Shown in pieces: positions 24,640 through 36,546 of a stretch of DNA of 64,000 nt. Both the position numbers and the translations under genes were made by a program. This stretch comes from Leishmania martiniquensis. Lineage: Eukaryota; Euglenozoa; Kinetoplastea; Trypanosomatida; Trypanosomatidae. The first letter of the stretch is position 1. Each line of letters opens with the position of its first letter. The notes under the pieces were generated by a model, which was given only the letters and a program-made list of their open reading frames with translations, was not told the DNA's origin and did no database searches. Location: the NCBI RefSeq assembly GCF_017916325.1, contig NC_090147.1, positions 191,001 through 255,000 of the forward strand. The letters run 5' to 3'.

Positions 24640-24785
24640 GCGAGTGAGAAGCGTATATAGAAGGGTATATATATATATGTGTGTATATAAATATCTGAGG
24701 TGTACATATAGATAGATATACGATTGTGTGGGGGGGGGTATCGGTATATAAATATACATATATATATGCATCTATCCATATAGAT
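24640..24785. repeat. Cluster of TA-rich tracts
   Basis: Several TATATA/GTGTATA tracts fall within about 150 bases, broken by a run of 9 G near 24731. It is typical of the TA microsatellites scattered through the intergenic DNA here; its role is unknown. Confidence 0.7.
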
Positions 24786-27700
24786 TCTTGGAAAAGATGA
24801 AAGTATCACGTAAACATGCACGCAGGCCGACACAGACAGACAGACGAGCGGTAAGAGAGACTGCATCCCTTTTTGCTTTTCTTTTCGTTGTTCTTTTCCC
24901 ACAAAGGACAACGAAAGTGATGAACGAGACGCACCAGCGTGAAAGAGAAAGATCGCTCGCATACAGGATGGTGATGAGGCCCTTCCGCCTGCCCCCCGCC
25001 CCCCCTTCTCATGACTTTGGGAAACACGCCAGACTGATCAAATCAAACACCACACTAAAAGGTAAAGCAAGAAAATAATAACCGGCCGAGGAGGTGCCGC
25101 TGCCTACCGAAAAGGACCGCAAAGGCGAAGAGGGACGACGAACAGAGCACACGCGTGCCGTAAAAATAAATGCAGAGACGAAAAAAAAAAGGCATACACC
25201 CACCACAATAGAGAGAGGAGAGGGAGGGGTGGTGACACACGAACACACGTCAGCACACATACGCACACACACACACACATATATATATATATGGCATAAA
25301 AAAGGTAGCAGTGACGCATAAAAAGAAAACGCCAGACGGAGCTCAGAGAAAATAATTGCGCACGCACATTTGGAGAAGGAAAGAGAGACAAAGGCGAGAG
25401 GCGCTGAGTGCAGTGAGTCGCGCCGAACAGCAAAAAAAAAATCAATTTTCTGTGCTCACTTTGCTTTTCGCTGTTGCGACGAATCGGCTCTCTTCTGCGT
25501 ACATATTTGTATGTATGTGCCGCAGCCTTTCGTTCCCTGTCTGCTCACTCGGCTTACGTCTGTGTGTGCATGTGTGTGTGTGTCTGTCAGCACCCCCTTT
25601 TGCAGCTCCTGACCTGTTTACCCCCTAAAGCCCGACTGAAGAGAACGAATTCAAAAAAAGAAGAAAAAAGAATCGCCGCCAACACAGAATCTGAGCAAGT
25701 GCGCGGACGGCATCTGCGTCTGCGTTTGTCAGCCTCTCTCCCTCTCTGTGTATCGCTCCGTGCTTTCTTGTTTCTAAGGGTGGGCTCACCCCTGATAACG
25801 GAGTCAGAGACAGAGAGACAGTAAAAGAGCTCAGGCTTGTGATTCCGCTGGTGTTTTCTCTGCCACTTCTCTTGTTCTAAGCTGTTTTTCCTTTGGCTGC
25901 TGCTGTTCAACACGGAGGTAGGACACAGACGAGTGTACGCACCTGCACCTGCACGCTTGCATCGGGTGTGGCCTTACTTCGTTTTTTTTCCATATGGGTG
26001 GGGACGGTGACCTTCTTGCAAGTCTCGCGTATGCGTCTGTGCATCATGAGGATGCGAGGAGGATATCACACTCAAGCATACACACATATAGTCAGCTCCT
26101 CTACACGCGCACACACACAGGCATACATTCATACATAGGTGCTTGCCCCTGTCTCGCCTCCCCAGTGGAAGAGGGGGGAGGGGAAGGGAGGGGCACTATA
26201 CGATGTAGGGCATGGGTAAGTCACGGTCGCTGATCCATGGGTAGGCGTTCATCTTTTTGATTCTCAGCGTGCCTCCTCTCCACTCCATCAGCACTTTCAC
26301 TTAGGGGGAGCAGAAAAAGAAAAAAAGACGGCAAAAGCGAACGCTAACGACGAAGAAAAGAGGACACTTTACACCCACCGCGGGCAGAGGGAGAGAGAGC
26401 AGCAGCAGCAGCGAAGGGGGGCATTGCCGGGGGAGAGTTGCCGAAACGTAAAACGCACAAAGGCACGCCAGCGTACAGCCGCGTAAGACGTGAAAAAGTG
26501 AGCGAGGGAGGGAGAGAGAGAGAAAAAAACAATGTTCGAATCGAGGATAGAAAACTGCATGACAACGACGTCGAATGAGAAAAAAAAAGGAGGAAAACGT
26601 GGGAGAGAACGCCGGACGGCATCCCTCACGCCAGGAGAAGAGGAGGACAGGAAGGAAAGGGGGAGAGGGGGGGCGGTGACACGAAGAGCTTCCATGGAGA
26701 GGTTCACACACACACACACATGCACACACCCTCGTGGCCTCGTCATGGTCTTTTCCATTTCCTTTTCTGCCCGCTCTCCTCGAAGCGTTGTGTCACCGGC
26801 AAGGCATTCCCAGACTTCTACTGAGCGGTTCGTGCGACAAAGAGGGCGCGCCCCCACCGAGGGCAACAAAAATGTCCCCTCCCCACTCTTACGCCTGCGA
26901 ACAAAAACGTCCATGCGCGCTTGCATGTCTCCTCCTCTACCCCTTGCCCCTCCTCCAGACACACACACACGCACACGCAGTCCTCTTGCCCGCACGCCTC
27001 CCGACGCCGAAGAGTGACAACGGGACCAAAGAAACACACGCAAACGGAAAACATATGAGGAGGAGAGGCAAACTTTAGGATGGGCGGCGGAGGAGAGCGC
27101 AGAGAGGGAGGAAGGGGAGGGGGGAAGGATGTGGGCAAAGAGGCCAAGGCCCATGCTCGCCGGCTGTTTCTTGTGTGTATGTGTGTCGGACAGGGAAAGA
27201 ATGGATCACAAGAAACCTTTCTTCTCCTCTTTCTTTTTCGTTCACGGTCATCTTCTTTGAACGTCACTGGGCACATAAGACTCTTTTACGCGCGTAGATG
27301 CCGCGGGATACGCGTGGCAGCCATTGGTGCGGCTGTATCAATGCACAACTTGCTACGGCAACAAGGCCACCGCCCCTTCCGCTTCCCCTTTCTCGCCTGG
27401 GTTATTCGGCTCATTTGCTGATGCGTTTCGACAGCACAGACACGTCTGCAGCCTCGCTGTGCTTTTTTTTCCTTTTCTGTGCGTCTCAGATCACCATTAG
27501 AAGCGCTGTGCTTCCCTTTAGACGGAAAAAAGAGAGAGAGAGAAAGACTCATAGGCGCCATCCACCACGGCACCGCCGCCGATAAGACAGAGTGCGCATA
27601 CGCGCAGAGCACAGCAGCGGCAGCAAAAGAGAAAGGGAGAGAGGACAACGCAAGTTCCACACCAGAAAGCTGCAAGTGAAAAAGATGTAGAGAGCTCAGC

Positions 27701-29971
27701 CCGAAAACAAAGCGAATGCACTCAGTACACAGAAAAGCATAAAAGGGGGCGACTTTCGCAGAAAAATAAAATTGATGCAACACATAAAAGAGACTGTGAA
27801 AGAGCGCTTCCATGCGAGCACATCGAGGCCCAAGACTCTGTGCAAGTCCGTGTGTGCGGGCGGGATCGTCTGAGAAGGATATAGGCGCGCTGAGCTTCCT
27901 TGACACCCCTGACTCATCTCGCGCCTTCCCTCCTTCATCTACGTAATTAGAGAAGCCCTGCCTCCACCTTTCCCTCTCTATTCCCCGCGTCCTTTAGGGC
28001 TTGCGTATCGCCCTCCGCGAGCGTACACACTTGTGTGGGGTGCTCATACACATTTTTTTTCGTCCTGCTCCGCCTCTGCGATGCAGAAGACGATCATTCC
28101 AAGCATGCGCGAAGGCAGAGGAGCCGACGCTCAGCTCGCCAGCTAAGTGCTCGAAGACACACACACACACACGTGGAGACGTACATTAGAAAGTTAGGCG
28201 TCAGACGCGGGCACCACGGCGCATATGTGCATACAACTGATATGTTCAAAACGAGAGGCGCGCTCAAAAAGGAGGAGGGGGTGGGGGATGGGCAGAGCGC
28301 CCCTCCCCCGCCGACCCACCACCCCCAAAACGAAGACGAGCTTCTCTGAAACGTGCCAAGGCGTGAGGGAGACGGGTGGCAGCACGCCATCGAAAGATCA
28401 TTAGGAAGTGCAGAGGAGAAAGGAAAAAAAACGGGGGACAGAGGAGAGAGGAGAGAGAAAAGGTAAGAAGACTGGCAAAACGAATGAACAACCAAACAAT
28501 GAAACAAATGGAAACAGAAAAAAAAACGAAGGAAACGCGGGGGAAGGCAAAAAAAAAGGGGTACTCAAAGGGGGTGGTGGGCGAAGACATATCAGTCGAA
28601 CACACGCGCGAAGAGAACACCACAGCAACGAAAAGAAAAAAAGAAAAGGAGGCGGAGAAAGGCAACACGTCCAAGACACACGCGACGCCGGCAGTGCCGC
28701 ACTCCATCGCATGGCATCGAACCCCCAACCCTTTTTAGTTTTCGTTCCTCTCTCTCACTTTTTTTCTTCGATTTATGTTTGCATTCTTTTCGTTTAGGTA
28801 GCAAACGTGTGAAAGACGGAAAGGGTAAACGAAACGGAAAACAAAAAAGAGGCGAAAACAGATGCGATCACACTTACGAAGCGAACACCCCCGGCGCGCG
28901 GGCGAAGGCCTGGGGAAGAGAGGGAGGGGAGGGGAACATGTTTATGGTGAAAGAGAAGAAGACCGAAGGAGGCAGTCGAAAAAGAAACGAAAAGGATGTC
29001 GACAGGGGAGTGAGCGGGCACCCCCACCAGTGTCCGAACTCCAAGTCGAAGCAGAGCAACAAGGGAGAAATTTAAGAAGAGGGAGGGGGCACACCGGGCC
29101 ATTGAGAGAGAAAAAGGAAAATTGGAAAACCAATAAAAGATAAGAATGCTGAAAGAAAGAAAGGGCGTCGACAGAGTGGCAAAGCGTGCGAACGCATTCT
29201 GCTCCTTCTCGGGTGCGTTTCTCTTTTTGTTTTGCCCCTCCCTCCCTCCCCCCACCACGCACGCACGCAGACACACACCATGCGCGCCTCCCTTTACCTG
29301 TGTGTCTCGGTGTGCCTTGGGGGGCGCAGGGGAGGGCAGCCCGCGGCGTCCGGCCAGATAGTCTCTGCTAACCCCCTCGCCGGCCTAAAACGCTTCCTTC
29401 GCAGCCTGGTGCATGTCAGCCTGTTCCCCTTCGTTTGCTTCGCCTCTCCTCTCCTGCGGGTGAGGCGGGTGTCTCGCCGCCGCTGAAAAACAGCGTGCGG
29501 CTGAAAAGGCAAGATAGCACGGCAGGAGAACGGGCGTGAGTGAAACGAGAAGGTATACGCGCCTTACCTCGGATTATGTGGGGTTGGGAGTTGGGCATGC
29601 GCCACTGCATCTCTCAGCGCTACACTGTGGCACGCTATGAAGGCATCATGCGGATATCAAGGAGCGCATATGCAGCCGCTCAGCCGTCGTCCACAAAAGG
29701 GTCGCCTTCCCCTGCCCCCTCCCCACACACACTACACCACCACAACCACCCTTCCGCTGCAGCTCCCCGAGGAGCCCCACGTGCACTTGCGCACGCATTC
29801 GCGATGAGTCCTCTCTTACCCTAACTTACCTTTCCTCTTCGCCGCTTGCCCACTGATACTGCGGGCTCACTGTGGGCTGCATCGGCTGCGATGTGAGCAC
29901 TTCGCACGGAAGGAAGTCGAGGATGTGCAATCCAGCGGCACACACGCGCAAGCGTGCCGCGAGTCGCTCCA

Positions 29972-30901
29972 TCAGTCAAAGGCGGCCATCTTTTGTGCCG
30001 CCCACAGCATAGCCGCTGCTTGGCAGTCCTCTTCGTCTGCGCTCATGCACCCACCAGACTGCGACGGCGACGGCGGCTGCACGGCACGTTCGAAATGGTA
30101 GTGAGCTCCACCCATGTTCTCCAGAACGGCACTCACCTCGTCATTGCTGGGTGTTGGCGCCATCGCGCCCGCGGCTCTGCTGGTGCCTGTGTACTGCTGG
30201 TGCTGCAGGTGCCGCCACGACAGCTGCACCTCCTCGCGTGGGGAGGACGCACTACACTCGAAGGTGCTCTGCAGCCACTCCACATCATCACCGACGAGCC
30301 GCAGCCCGCAGCCGCTGACATTATTGCTGCGATCAGCGCCACGATATGACGCGCATTGGCTGCCGCTGTCGTTGTTGCCGCCCCAGCGGTGCTGTGGAAG
30401 CGGGCGTGAATCGCTCGCACTCTGAACCTCAGTGGGCGCAGGCGTCATAGATGTGCTCGCACCAGGAGTAAAGGAAGTTTGAAGCGTCGCCGCCGCCGCC
30501 GCGCACCCCTGCGCCGCCGTCAGCGCGCCTGCCGCGGATGTCGATTGCATTGAGCGCCCATAGGTGTCGTCGATCTCCTGCAGCCCGGCAGATGTGAAGA
30601 GGGCGCATGAGAGACAGCGCGGCATGAGGCCCAGAGGCGTATCCTTCGCGCCGAGCTGTGTGCTGCTAGCATTGTTCTCGGCCGTGTGCTGCGGTTCAGC
30701 AAGCGGGATCAGTGTGCCGTTATTCTGTGGCATTGAATGCCGGAGGTTGGCCTCGCTTTCGCTTGCTGTCGCAATGTTGGAGCTGTCGAGGAGCCCCTCA
30801 GCGCGTCTCGTGTCGGCTGAGGAGTAGGAGATCGGCTGCATGGTGGAGGGCGCACCAGGCGTGGTTATGGAAGAGGTGTTTGTCCGCGATCCTTCATCCA
30901 T
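29972..30901 (-). CDS. Unknown 309-residue Ser/Ala/Thr-rich protein
   Basis: The first ATG of the frame is at 30901 (MDEGSRTNTSSITTPG); the frame extends 11 codons upstream without ATG. The stop is TGA at 29974-29972. The composition is largely disordered. Better-ordered pieces are about residues 93-112 (LMPRCLSCALFTSAGLQEID), 199-211 (GLRLVGDDVEWLQ), 224-238 (EVQLSWRHLQHQQY) and the acidic-to-helical C-terminus (EDCQAAAMLWAAQKMAAFD). A polyalanine run lies near residue 134. Third positions are GC-rich and the opposite frames are poorer, which supports coding. I recognise no domain; it has wide gene-free flanks. Confidence 0.65.
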   Translation of the reverse strand: MDEGSRTNTSSITTPGAPSTMQPISYSSADTRRAEGLLDSSNIATASESEANLRHSMPQNNGTLIPLAEPQHTAENNASSTQLGAKDTPLGLMPRCLSCALFTSAGLQEIDDTYGRSMQSTSAAGALTAAQGCAAAAATLQTSFTPGASTSMTPAPTEVQSASDSRPLPQHRWGGNNDSGSQCASYRGADRSNNVSGCGLRLVGDDVEWLQSTFECSASSPREEVQLSWRHLQHQQYTGTSRAAGAMAPTPSNDEVSAVLENMGGAHYHFERAVQPPSPSQSGGCMSADEEDCQAAAMLWAAQKMAAFD

Positions 30902-33900
30902 GACTGTTTGAAGGAATGCCCTGTCACGCCCCACTAAGCTCCGAGTAGAACAATGAGGCGGCGGCAGCGGCGTAATGTGCGAAGTTGCTCACAACAGCGT
31001 GATAGCACTCGCAAACAAGGAGTTGCAGCGGGCGATACGCGTGCCGAGGGAAAGACGACCGATGCGCCGCGAGAAGCAATGGAAAGACGAAACAATAGCC
31101 GGCAGAGGGGGGAGGGCGGGAGGGAAGAACACAGAAGGGAGAGAAAATGTTCCTGCCTGTGCGCGCAACGAGATTTTTTTTCCTTGCAAGAGGAGAGAGA
31201 GGCAGACAGATAAATATGTATATATATATAATATTATATATAGGTGAATGAAACCGGTGACAGGTGAAAACAGAACCAAAAGCTATCGAATTTAAAAGAA
31301 GGGGCTATGCACACACACGCACGCACACAAACATGCGCACACGCAGGCCAAGAGGCAGTGGATCACGAATGGAAAGAGAAGAGGGTGTGGGAAGAGGCGC
31401 CGTACAGAGAATAGACGGTGCACGCGAGAAGAGCAAAGAACGAGATCAGAGAGCCAATACGCTGGAGCGGAAGGGAAAAGGAGACGGAAATGAGAGGAGA
31501 GAGGAGAGAGAGAGAGTGAGTGAATCGGTGCGTGTTGGTTTGGTGGAGCGCTGTTATCAGTCGTATGGAGTGAAAAAGAAATGCAGAGAAGTAACAAAGG
31601 GAAAGCTATGCAAGAGGAGGGCGGGGCAGGCTACAAAGCACTGAAACAAATGCAGAGGCACACAGAGAGTGTGTGTGTGTGTGCGTGCGAGACCAGCGGC
31701 TGGCGCGATGAAGCGGAAGGCGAAAGGTAAGAGGAGTTGGTAATGAGTGTGAGTCAGGTGTGGAAACAAACGTAAAGTGGGAAACAAAGACGTCTTCCCC
31801 CCGACGGAGATGCCGCGTGTCTGTGTGTTTGGGTGAAGCAATACAGAGAGAGGAAAAGAGAGGGGGAGAGAAGTGACGGAAAAGTTGGTCAAGCCCAAGA
31901 GCGCCAAACACAAAACAGGGGTGTGACAAACAAAAAAAAGGAAAAAATGGCCGTTAAAGAGAGGCGGGCTGGGACAGCGAAAACGGTTAGAGGTCGGCAC
32001 TAATGGCGAAACGAGGTGGCGCACACTCCACGGGAGGGCATTCAAATACCGATTTGACAAGAGAGGTGAGGAAGTAAGATGGAAAGGAAAAAAGGGAAAA
32101 GGGAGGCGGCGGCGTGGGGCACGGAGAAGGCAGCGCCGATGGGCAGCCGCGGAGCACGAGACAAGTCGATCTGGCGCCCTGGAGCAAATGCGAAAAAAAA
32201 AAGGAGAGAGCGAAGAGAGGCGAGACACAGACACACACACACGGCCGAGCGCGGAATGCGGCGTGAAACGGACTATGAGAGCGCTCCGGAAGAAAAAAGA
32301 GAGAAAAGCGGCGCCCGTATGCCCCCTGTACTTTTGCAGGCTAAGCGAAAACGAAAGGGAGCGAATAAAAAGTTGATGAGCGACCCGCGAAAGAGGAGGA
32401 GGGAGAGGAAGAGAGCCCCTCTTTGGTCTTGCCGTATCTGTTCTTTTTTTCGTAGCGGTTTGCCCCTCTCCTTTTTCCTTCGTTTGTAGCGGCCCCGAAA
32501 CGGAGGATTGCCAGCTGAAGAGGAGGAGAGAGATCGCACGCGCGTGCCACACACACACACAGAGAGAGGGAGGGGGGGCAGGATGCGGAAGGAGTGACGA
32601 GGGGTGGCCGGCGGGAGGTGCGTAAATACCCACAAGAGAGGAAGGGAGGTGCAACCAATCAAAAACGAGACCTAATGAGGAAAGAAAGAGATTACAAGAT
32701 GAAAGGAGGAACAGATGAGAGAGGCTGCAGTGGGATTAGTGCTGATGCGAAGGGAGCTTTTGTTTGTGCATTTGGCGGGTCGGATGTATGTGTTGTGCCG
32801 TTGTGTGTTTACGTATGTGCAACGGGAGGGGGGTTCATCGGGCGATGTTCACGCCAGCGCCACGATAAGAGGAGGGAGGTGGGGGGGGCAGGGAGAAGGA
32901 TGGGGTTCGCAGAGGTGTGAGTAGAAGAGAGAGAGAAGCATAGGAAGAATCAGCGGTGAAGGGGCGAAAGGGGTCGCGCCGAAGTCAAGTATTCGGGGGA
33001 GGGGGGCTGTTGCTTGTTTACGCGTGTGTGCGCGCATGCTCCTGTCCAGCTGAGCAGCGTTCGTCACACGTACACTCCTACACGACTGCGTGGCTACTTC
33101 TCCTTGACCCCACATCGCCAGCATGACACAGGGACATTACGGCCCTTCTCGCATAACCGCAATATGGGGTGGAGAGCCGTCGAAGACTCTGTACACCCCC
33201 ATGTACTTTGTGGGCGGAGAGGTGAGGAAGAGAAAGAAACGAGGAAGGAGAGGCACCAATGAAGCGATTAGAACACGCATTGAGGACGCCCTCTCTTGTT
33301 GTAGGTGTGCGCTGATTCATTCCTTCGTGTGTGAGTGTACTTCCGCCTCTGCTGGCATTCATCACGAGTCCCTCCCTCTGCCCCCCTCCCGATCGGCAGA
33401 GGCCAAGAGGATGAAAAAGGGCAGGGAAGCAAGAGAAGGCAGAGCATATCCGATATTGGGGTACCCGCGACCTCGCTCACACCATCGAGCCAACTCCACC
33501 GGGGTGCTTTCATGCGAGTTGCACACGCACAGCAGCATATATGTATATATGTACATGTGTATACATCTATGGACATATATGCGCACACATATTTATATGC
33601 ACATTATATATATATATATGTTTATGGGAACGATTTGAAAAGAAGAGAGAAGAGAAAGGGAGCCGAAAGAGGCGAGTTGGAAGGAGGAAAGGGCATGGCG
33701 TTGGAGAGAAGAGGGGGAGGGATGCACGCACGCACATGCATCCATGCAGCTGGTACACCTCAGGACGAAACGCCCTCGGCACGCCTAATACGCTCGCATG
33801 TGTCCCGAAACAGGCACACGCTCACTCACCTGAGCCTATGAAGGTGGAAGCAGTTGAATGCTTCCTGCTATAAAGTCCTTTTCATTTTTTCCTTGCAGGC

Positions 33901-33953
33901 CCGCATTGGTTTCTTCTGCACCTGCGAGTGTACGCATACATGTATATGTATAT

Positions 33954-33976
33954 TATATATATATATATATATATGG
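33954..33976. repeat. (TA)n tract
   Basis: An almost pure TA dinucleotide tract of about 23 bases, the longest of several between 33.5 and 34.0 kb. Confidence 0.85.
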
Positions 33977-34901
33977 GTGGGGGGTCCTTTGGCTTCGTCT
34001 CGCTCCCAAGACGCCCCAGCAGCACAAGCAGAGATGGCAGGCGGCGACAAAAGGAAAGAGCCCACATCTCGTACGCGTGGCGGACAATGATGAGGGGAAG
34101 GGGGAAGAGGGGGACGACCGGAAGAGCGTCCGCCGGGGTCTTCTTTTCTATTTTTTTTGGCTGCCGTCGCCGCCTTCGCCCGCCTGCATGTGCACCATAG
34201 CAGCGTATGGGAAGGCCGAGGGAGAGAGGGAAGGAATCATGCGAGACGACGACGCCGGTGACGGTGAGGGAAAAAAGGGGGTAAAGAATGGAAGAGAGGG
34301 GAGGGGAGGGGGGATGCTTGCAAAGGAACGCAAAAAGGAACGTCAGTGACGGGAGGCGGAAAGCACTGGGAGGGAGGGGCGTATACTCCCGATGTACGCA
34401 AAGAAGGCAAGACCGGTGCGCGCCATCACGCATGCCTGCGTGTATACCTGTCCGAGTGCATGTAATGTATGTTGACGACTGCGTGAGAGTGCTAGGGAAA
34501 AGATGGGAGTGACAGGATGACAGTCATTAAAAAAAAAAGCACGGTAGAACACTAAAGAAGGGGCCAGCAACCGCAGCGCGTCAGAAAGATGATGACATCC
34601 TACGAAAAGGAGGGAGGGAGCAGACACGCGCACGCACATGCACACAGGGCTGGGGAGAGGAGGGGGGAGAAGGCAAGTGAGAGGCATGAGAGAGTGTGAA
34701 AAAAAAGGAGAGATGCATGAGCGCAAAGGACGGTGGATGTGAGGAGAAAGGAGAGGGGGCAGGTGTGAGAGGAAGCCATGGACACCCGAGAGGCAGCATG
34801 CCAAAATACAGAATGAAAGAGATCACACAACACCCACGTCAGCAAGAAGAAAAAATAATCATCATCAACTTCGGTGGGATGTGGTGATGAAAGAAAAGAG
34901 G

Positions 34902-34943
34902 GTGTGTGAGATGTGTGAGGTGTGTGAGGTGAGGTGAGGGGGG
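34902..34943. repeat. Short degenerate tandem repeat (GTGTGAG/GTGAG units)
   Basis: Units such as GTGTGAG, ATGTGTGAGG, TGTGTGAGG and GTGAGGTGAGG follow one another over about 42 bases in a G-rich plus-strand segment. Confidence 0.7.
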
Positions 34944-36546
34944 GCCTAAGGAGAAGAGTACACAGCATGGGCAAGACAAAAGAAAGGAAGAGGGGGATAT
35001 CGAGAGCGCGCAGAGGGAGCGGTAGCGTAAGCAGATGCTCGTGTACGCGCACGCGAGCGCACACGTATGCGGCACGAATAAGAGGCTTACGTGATCTAAG
35101 AGGGAAGCGAACAACGGAGCTCTGGAGGGGTGAAAAAAAAAAGGATGGGGGCAGAGGGGCCAAGCAGCAGTGAGCGGCTCGGGAAGGGGAAAGGGGCACC
35201 AGCGAGAAAGAAAAGAGAACCGAAAGAAAACGCGAACAAAAGTACGGAGGGCTGCCTAACCCAACGGTGAGCGGCACCACCACGAAAAAAAAGGAAAGAA
35301 GGCACGCTTACCAACACATTGACACAGATGCGCACACAGAAAGATATATACATATATATATATACGCATAGAGGTGTTGAGAAGAGTTCGAAGGCAAGAG
35401 GAGGTGCAGACAGAAAGATAAAGAGGGAGAGACGGAGAGGGAAGAGAGCCCCACAACAGAAATAAAGCAAAAAGGGGAGGGGTGGAAAGACGAGCCGTAT
35501 CAGATGAGAGACGCCCTTCCGGAAACAACGCGCACGCGCACACAAGTGAGAAGGGGGAAAGAGGGGGTGTGGGAGAGTCATGGTCGAAGGGCAGAGGGTG
35601 CGAAGGAGGGGAAGCAGACACGACTAAGAGCGGCACATACAAGAACAGAGCAACGCGGGCAGAGAAAGGAGTGGAGGAGCCGTTGCCACCACACTACCCG
35701 CCTTTCAGCGCGAGAGACACGCACGCTGTAGATGCGCACAGGCACTCACAAAACAGCGCATTACACACACACGAAAGGAGCAGATCGAGATGGTACCTTC
35801 TGCTGTGTCTTGTCCACTGCGCGTGCTACTCCTGCGTGGTTACGCGCTGTTCCGCGCCTGCGTTGCAAGATGGAATGAAAAAGCAGTCCCCGTCCTCCCC
35901 ACCGCATCTTGGAATGCGCTCCGCTTGTTGGGGAAGAGGGGCGTCGGCGCCGAAGGGGAGGTGACCTGCCTTCGCCGATCTCGCCCGGCGCCTCTCCTCG
36001 GACACCTCACCACCACCTCCACGTCCGCCCGTTTTATCTACTTGTCGCTTAGTTGGGCGAGGAGGGAGGGGAGGAGGGGGAGCGCCACAGACATGAAATA
36101 GGGAGGGAGAGAAGAAAAGGAATGGACGAAACATGTGCGTCTCACCTCTAACCAGCCCGCCATCGAGCATCGCAGCAAACAGGGAAAGGGGGAAAGCGAT
36201 GGGAGCAGCAGCACGTGTGCGCACGCGCAGTACCGTGGATCCTCGGCTGCACTTTTTGATGTGACAGCGCTGCCGTCGGTGGTGAGCATCATGAACTCCC
36301 TGCCACTCACATAATCACACACACACACATGACCACACGCACTTGGAAAGTAGACCTTAAAAAAAAAACGAGGCAGGAGGAGGGAGGGGAGAAGGGAGGG
36401 GAACGACATGACAGCAACAGGTTTTCTCCCCCTGCTCTCTCCACAATCACCGCCAAAATCAGCCAGCAGGAGCAGACGTGCGGGGTCTGGCAAGGACAAG
36501 AGACAGGAGGAGGAGCGAGCCACCCGTCGCACCGTTCACGCATTCT

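Larger units (their letters stand above)
16874..29971. other. Long gene-free stretch (13.1 kb) of simple-repeat-rich DNA
   Basis: No frame has convincing coding character. Tracts of (GA)n, (CA)n, polyA and (TA)n alternate, including (CA)n at about 18888-18903, four GAAT units near 23493-23508 and TA-rich clusters near 22763-22782, 24661-24780 and 25278-25292. The plus strand is pyrimidine-rich at about 17940-18100, 25440-25620, 27220-27480, 29220-29460 and 29700-29860, and purine-rich elsewhere. The part near 29.9 kb should be the 3' UTR of the 309-residue gene. Small RNA genes could be hidden here; I could not identify any. Confidence 0.5.
30935..36546. other. Intergenic region with simple repeats, no gene recognised
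   Basis: About 5.6 kb; the right-hand part should be the 3' UTR of the 1345-residue gene and the left-hand part the leader of the 309-residue gene. On the minus strand a pyrimidine-rich tract at about 31105-31140 may feed the splice acceptor of that gene, though the exact AG is not resolved. (TA)n tracts lie at about 31214-31243, 33537-33628, 33954-33976 and 35345-35366. A 365-codon minus-strand frame at 31557-32654 is low-complexity Ser/Leu/Pro/Phe and is not called. Confidence 0.5.

Noticed and set aside
26369..27154. 261-codon minus-strand frame
   Set aside because: Low-complexity Ser/Leu/Arg composition created by microsatellites such as (CA)n and (CT)n; overlapping open frames exist on both strands.
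31557..32654. 365-codon minus-strand frame
   Set aside because: The translation is nearly all Ser/Leu/Pro/Phe from pyrimidine-rich DNA, other frames in the same place are also open, and there is no coherent codon bias; it reads as non-coding.
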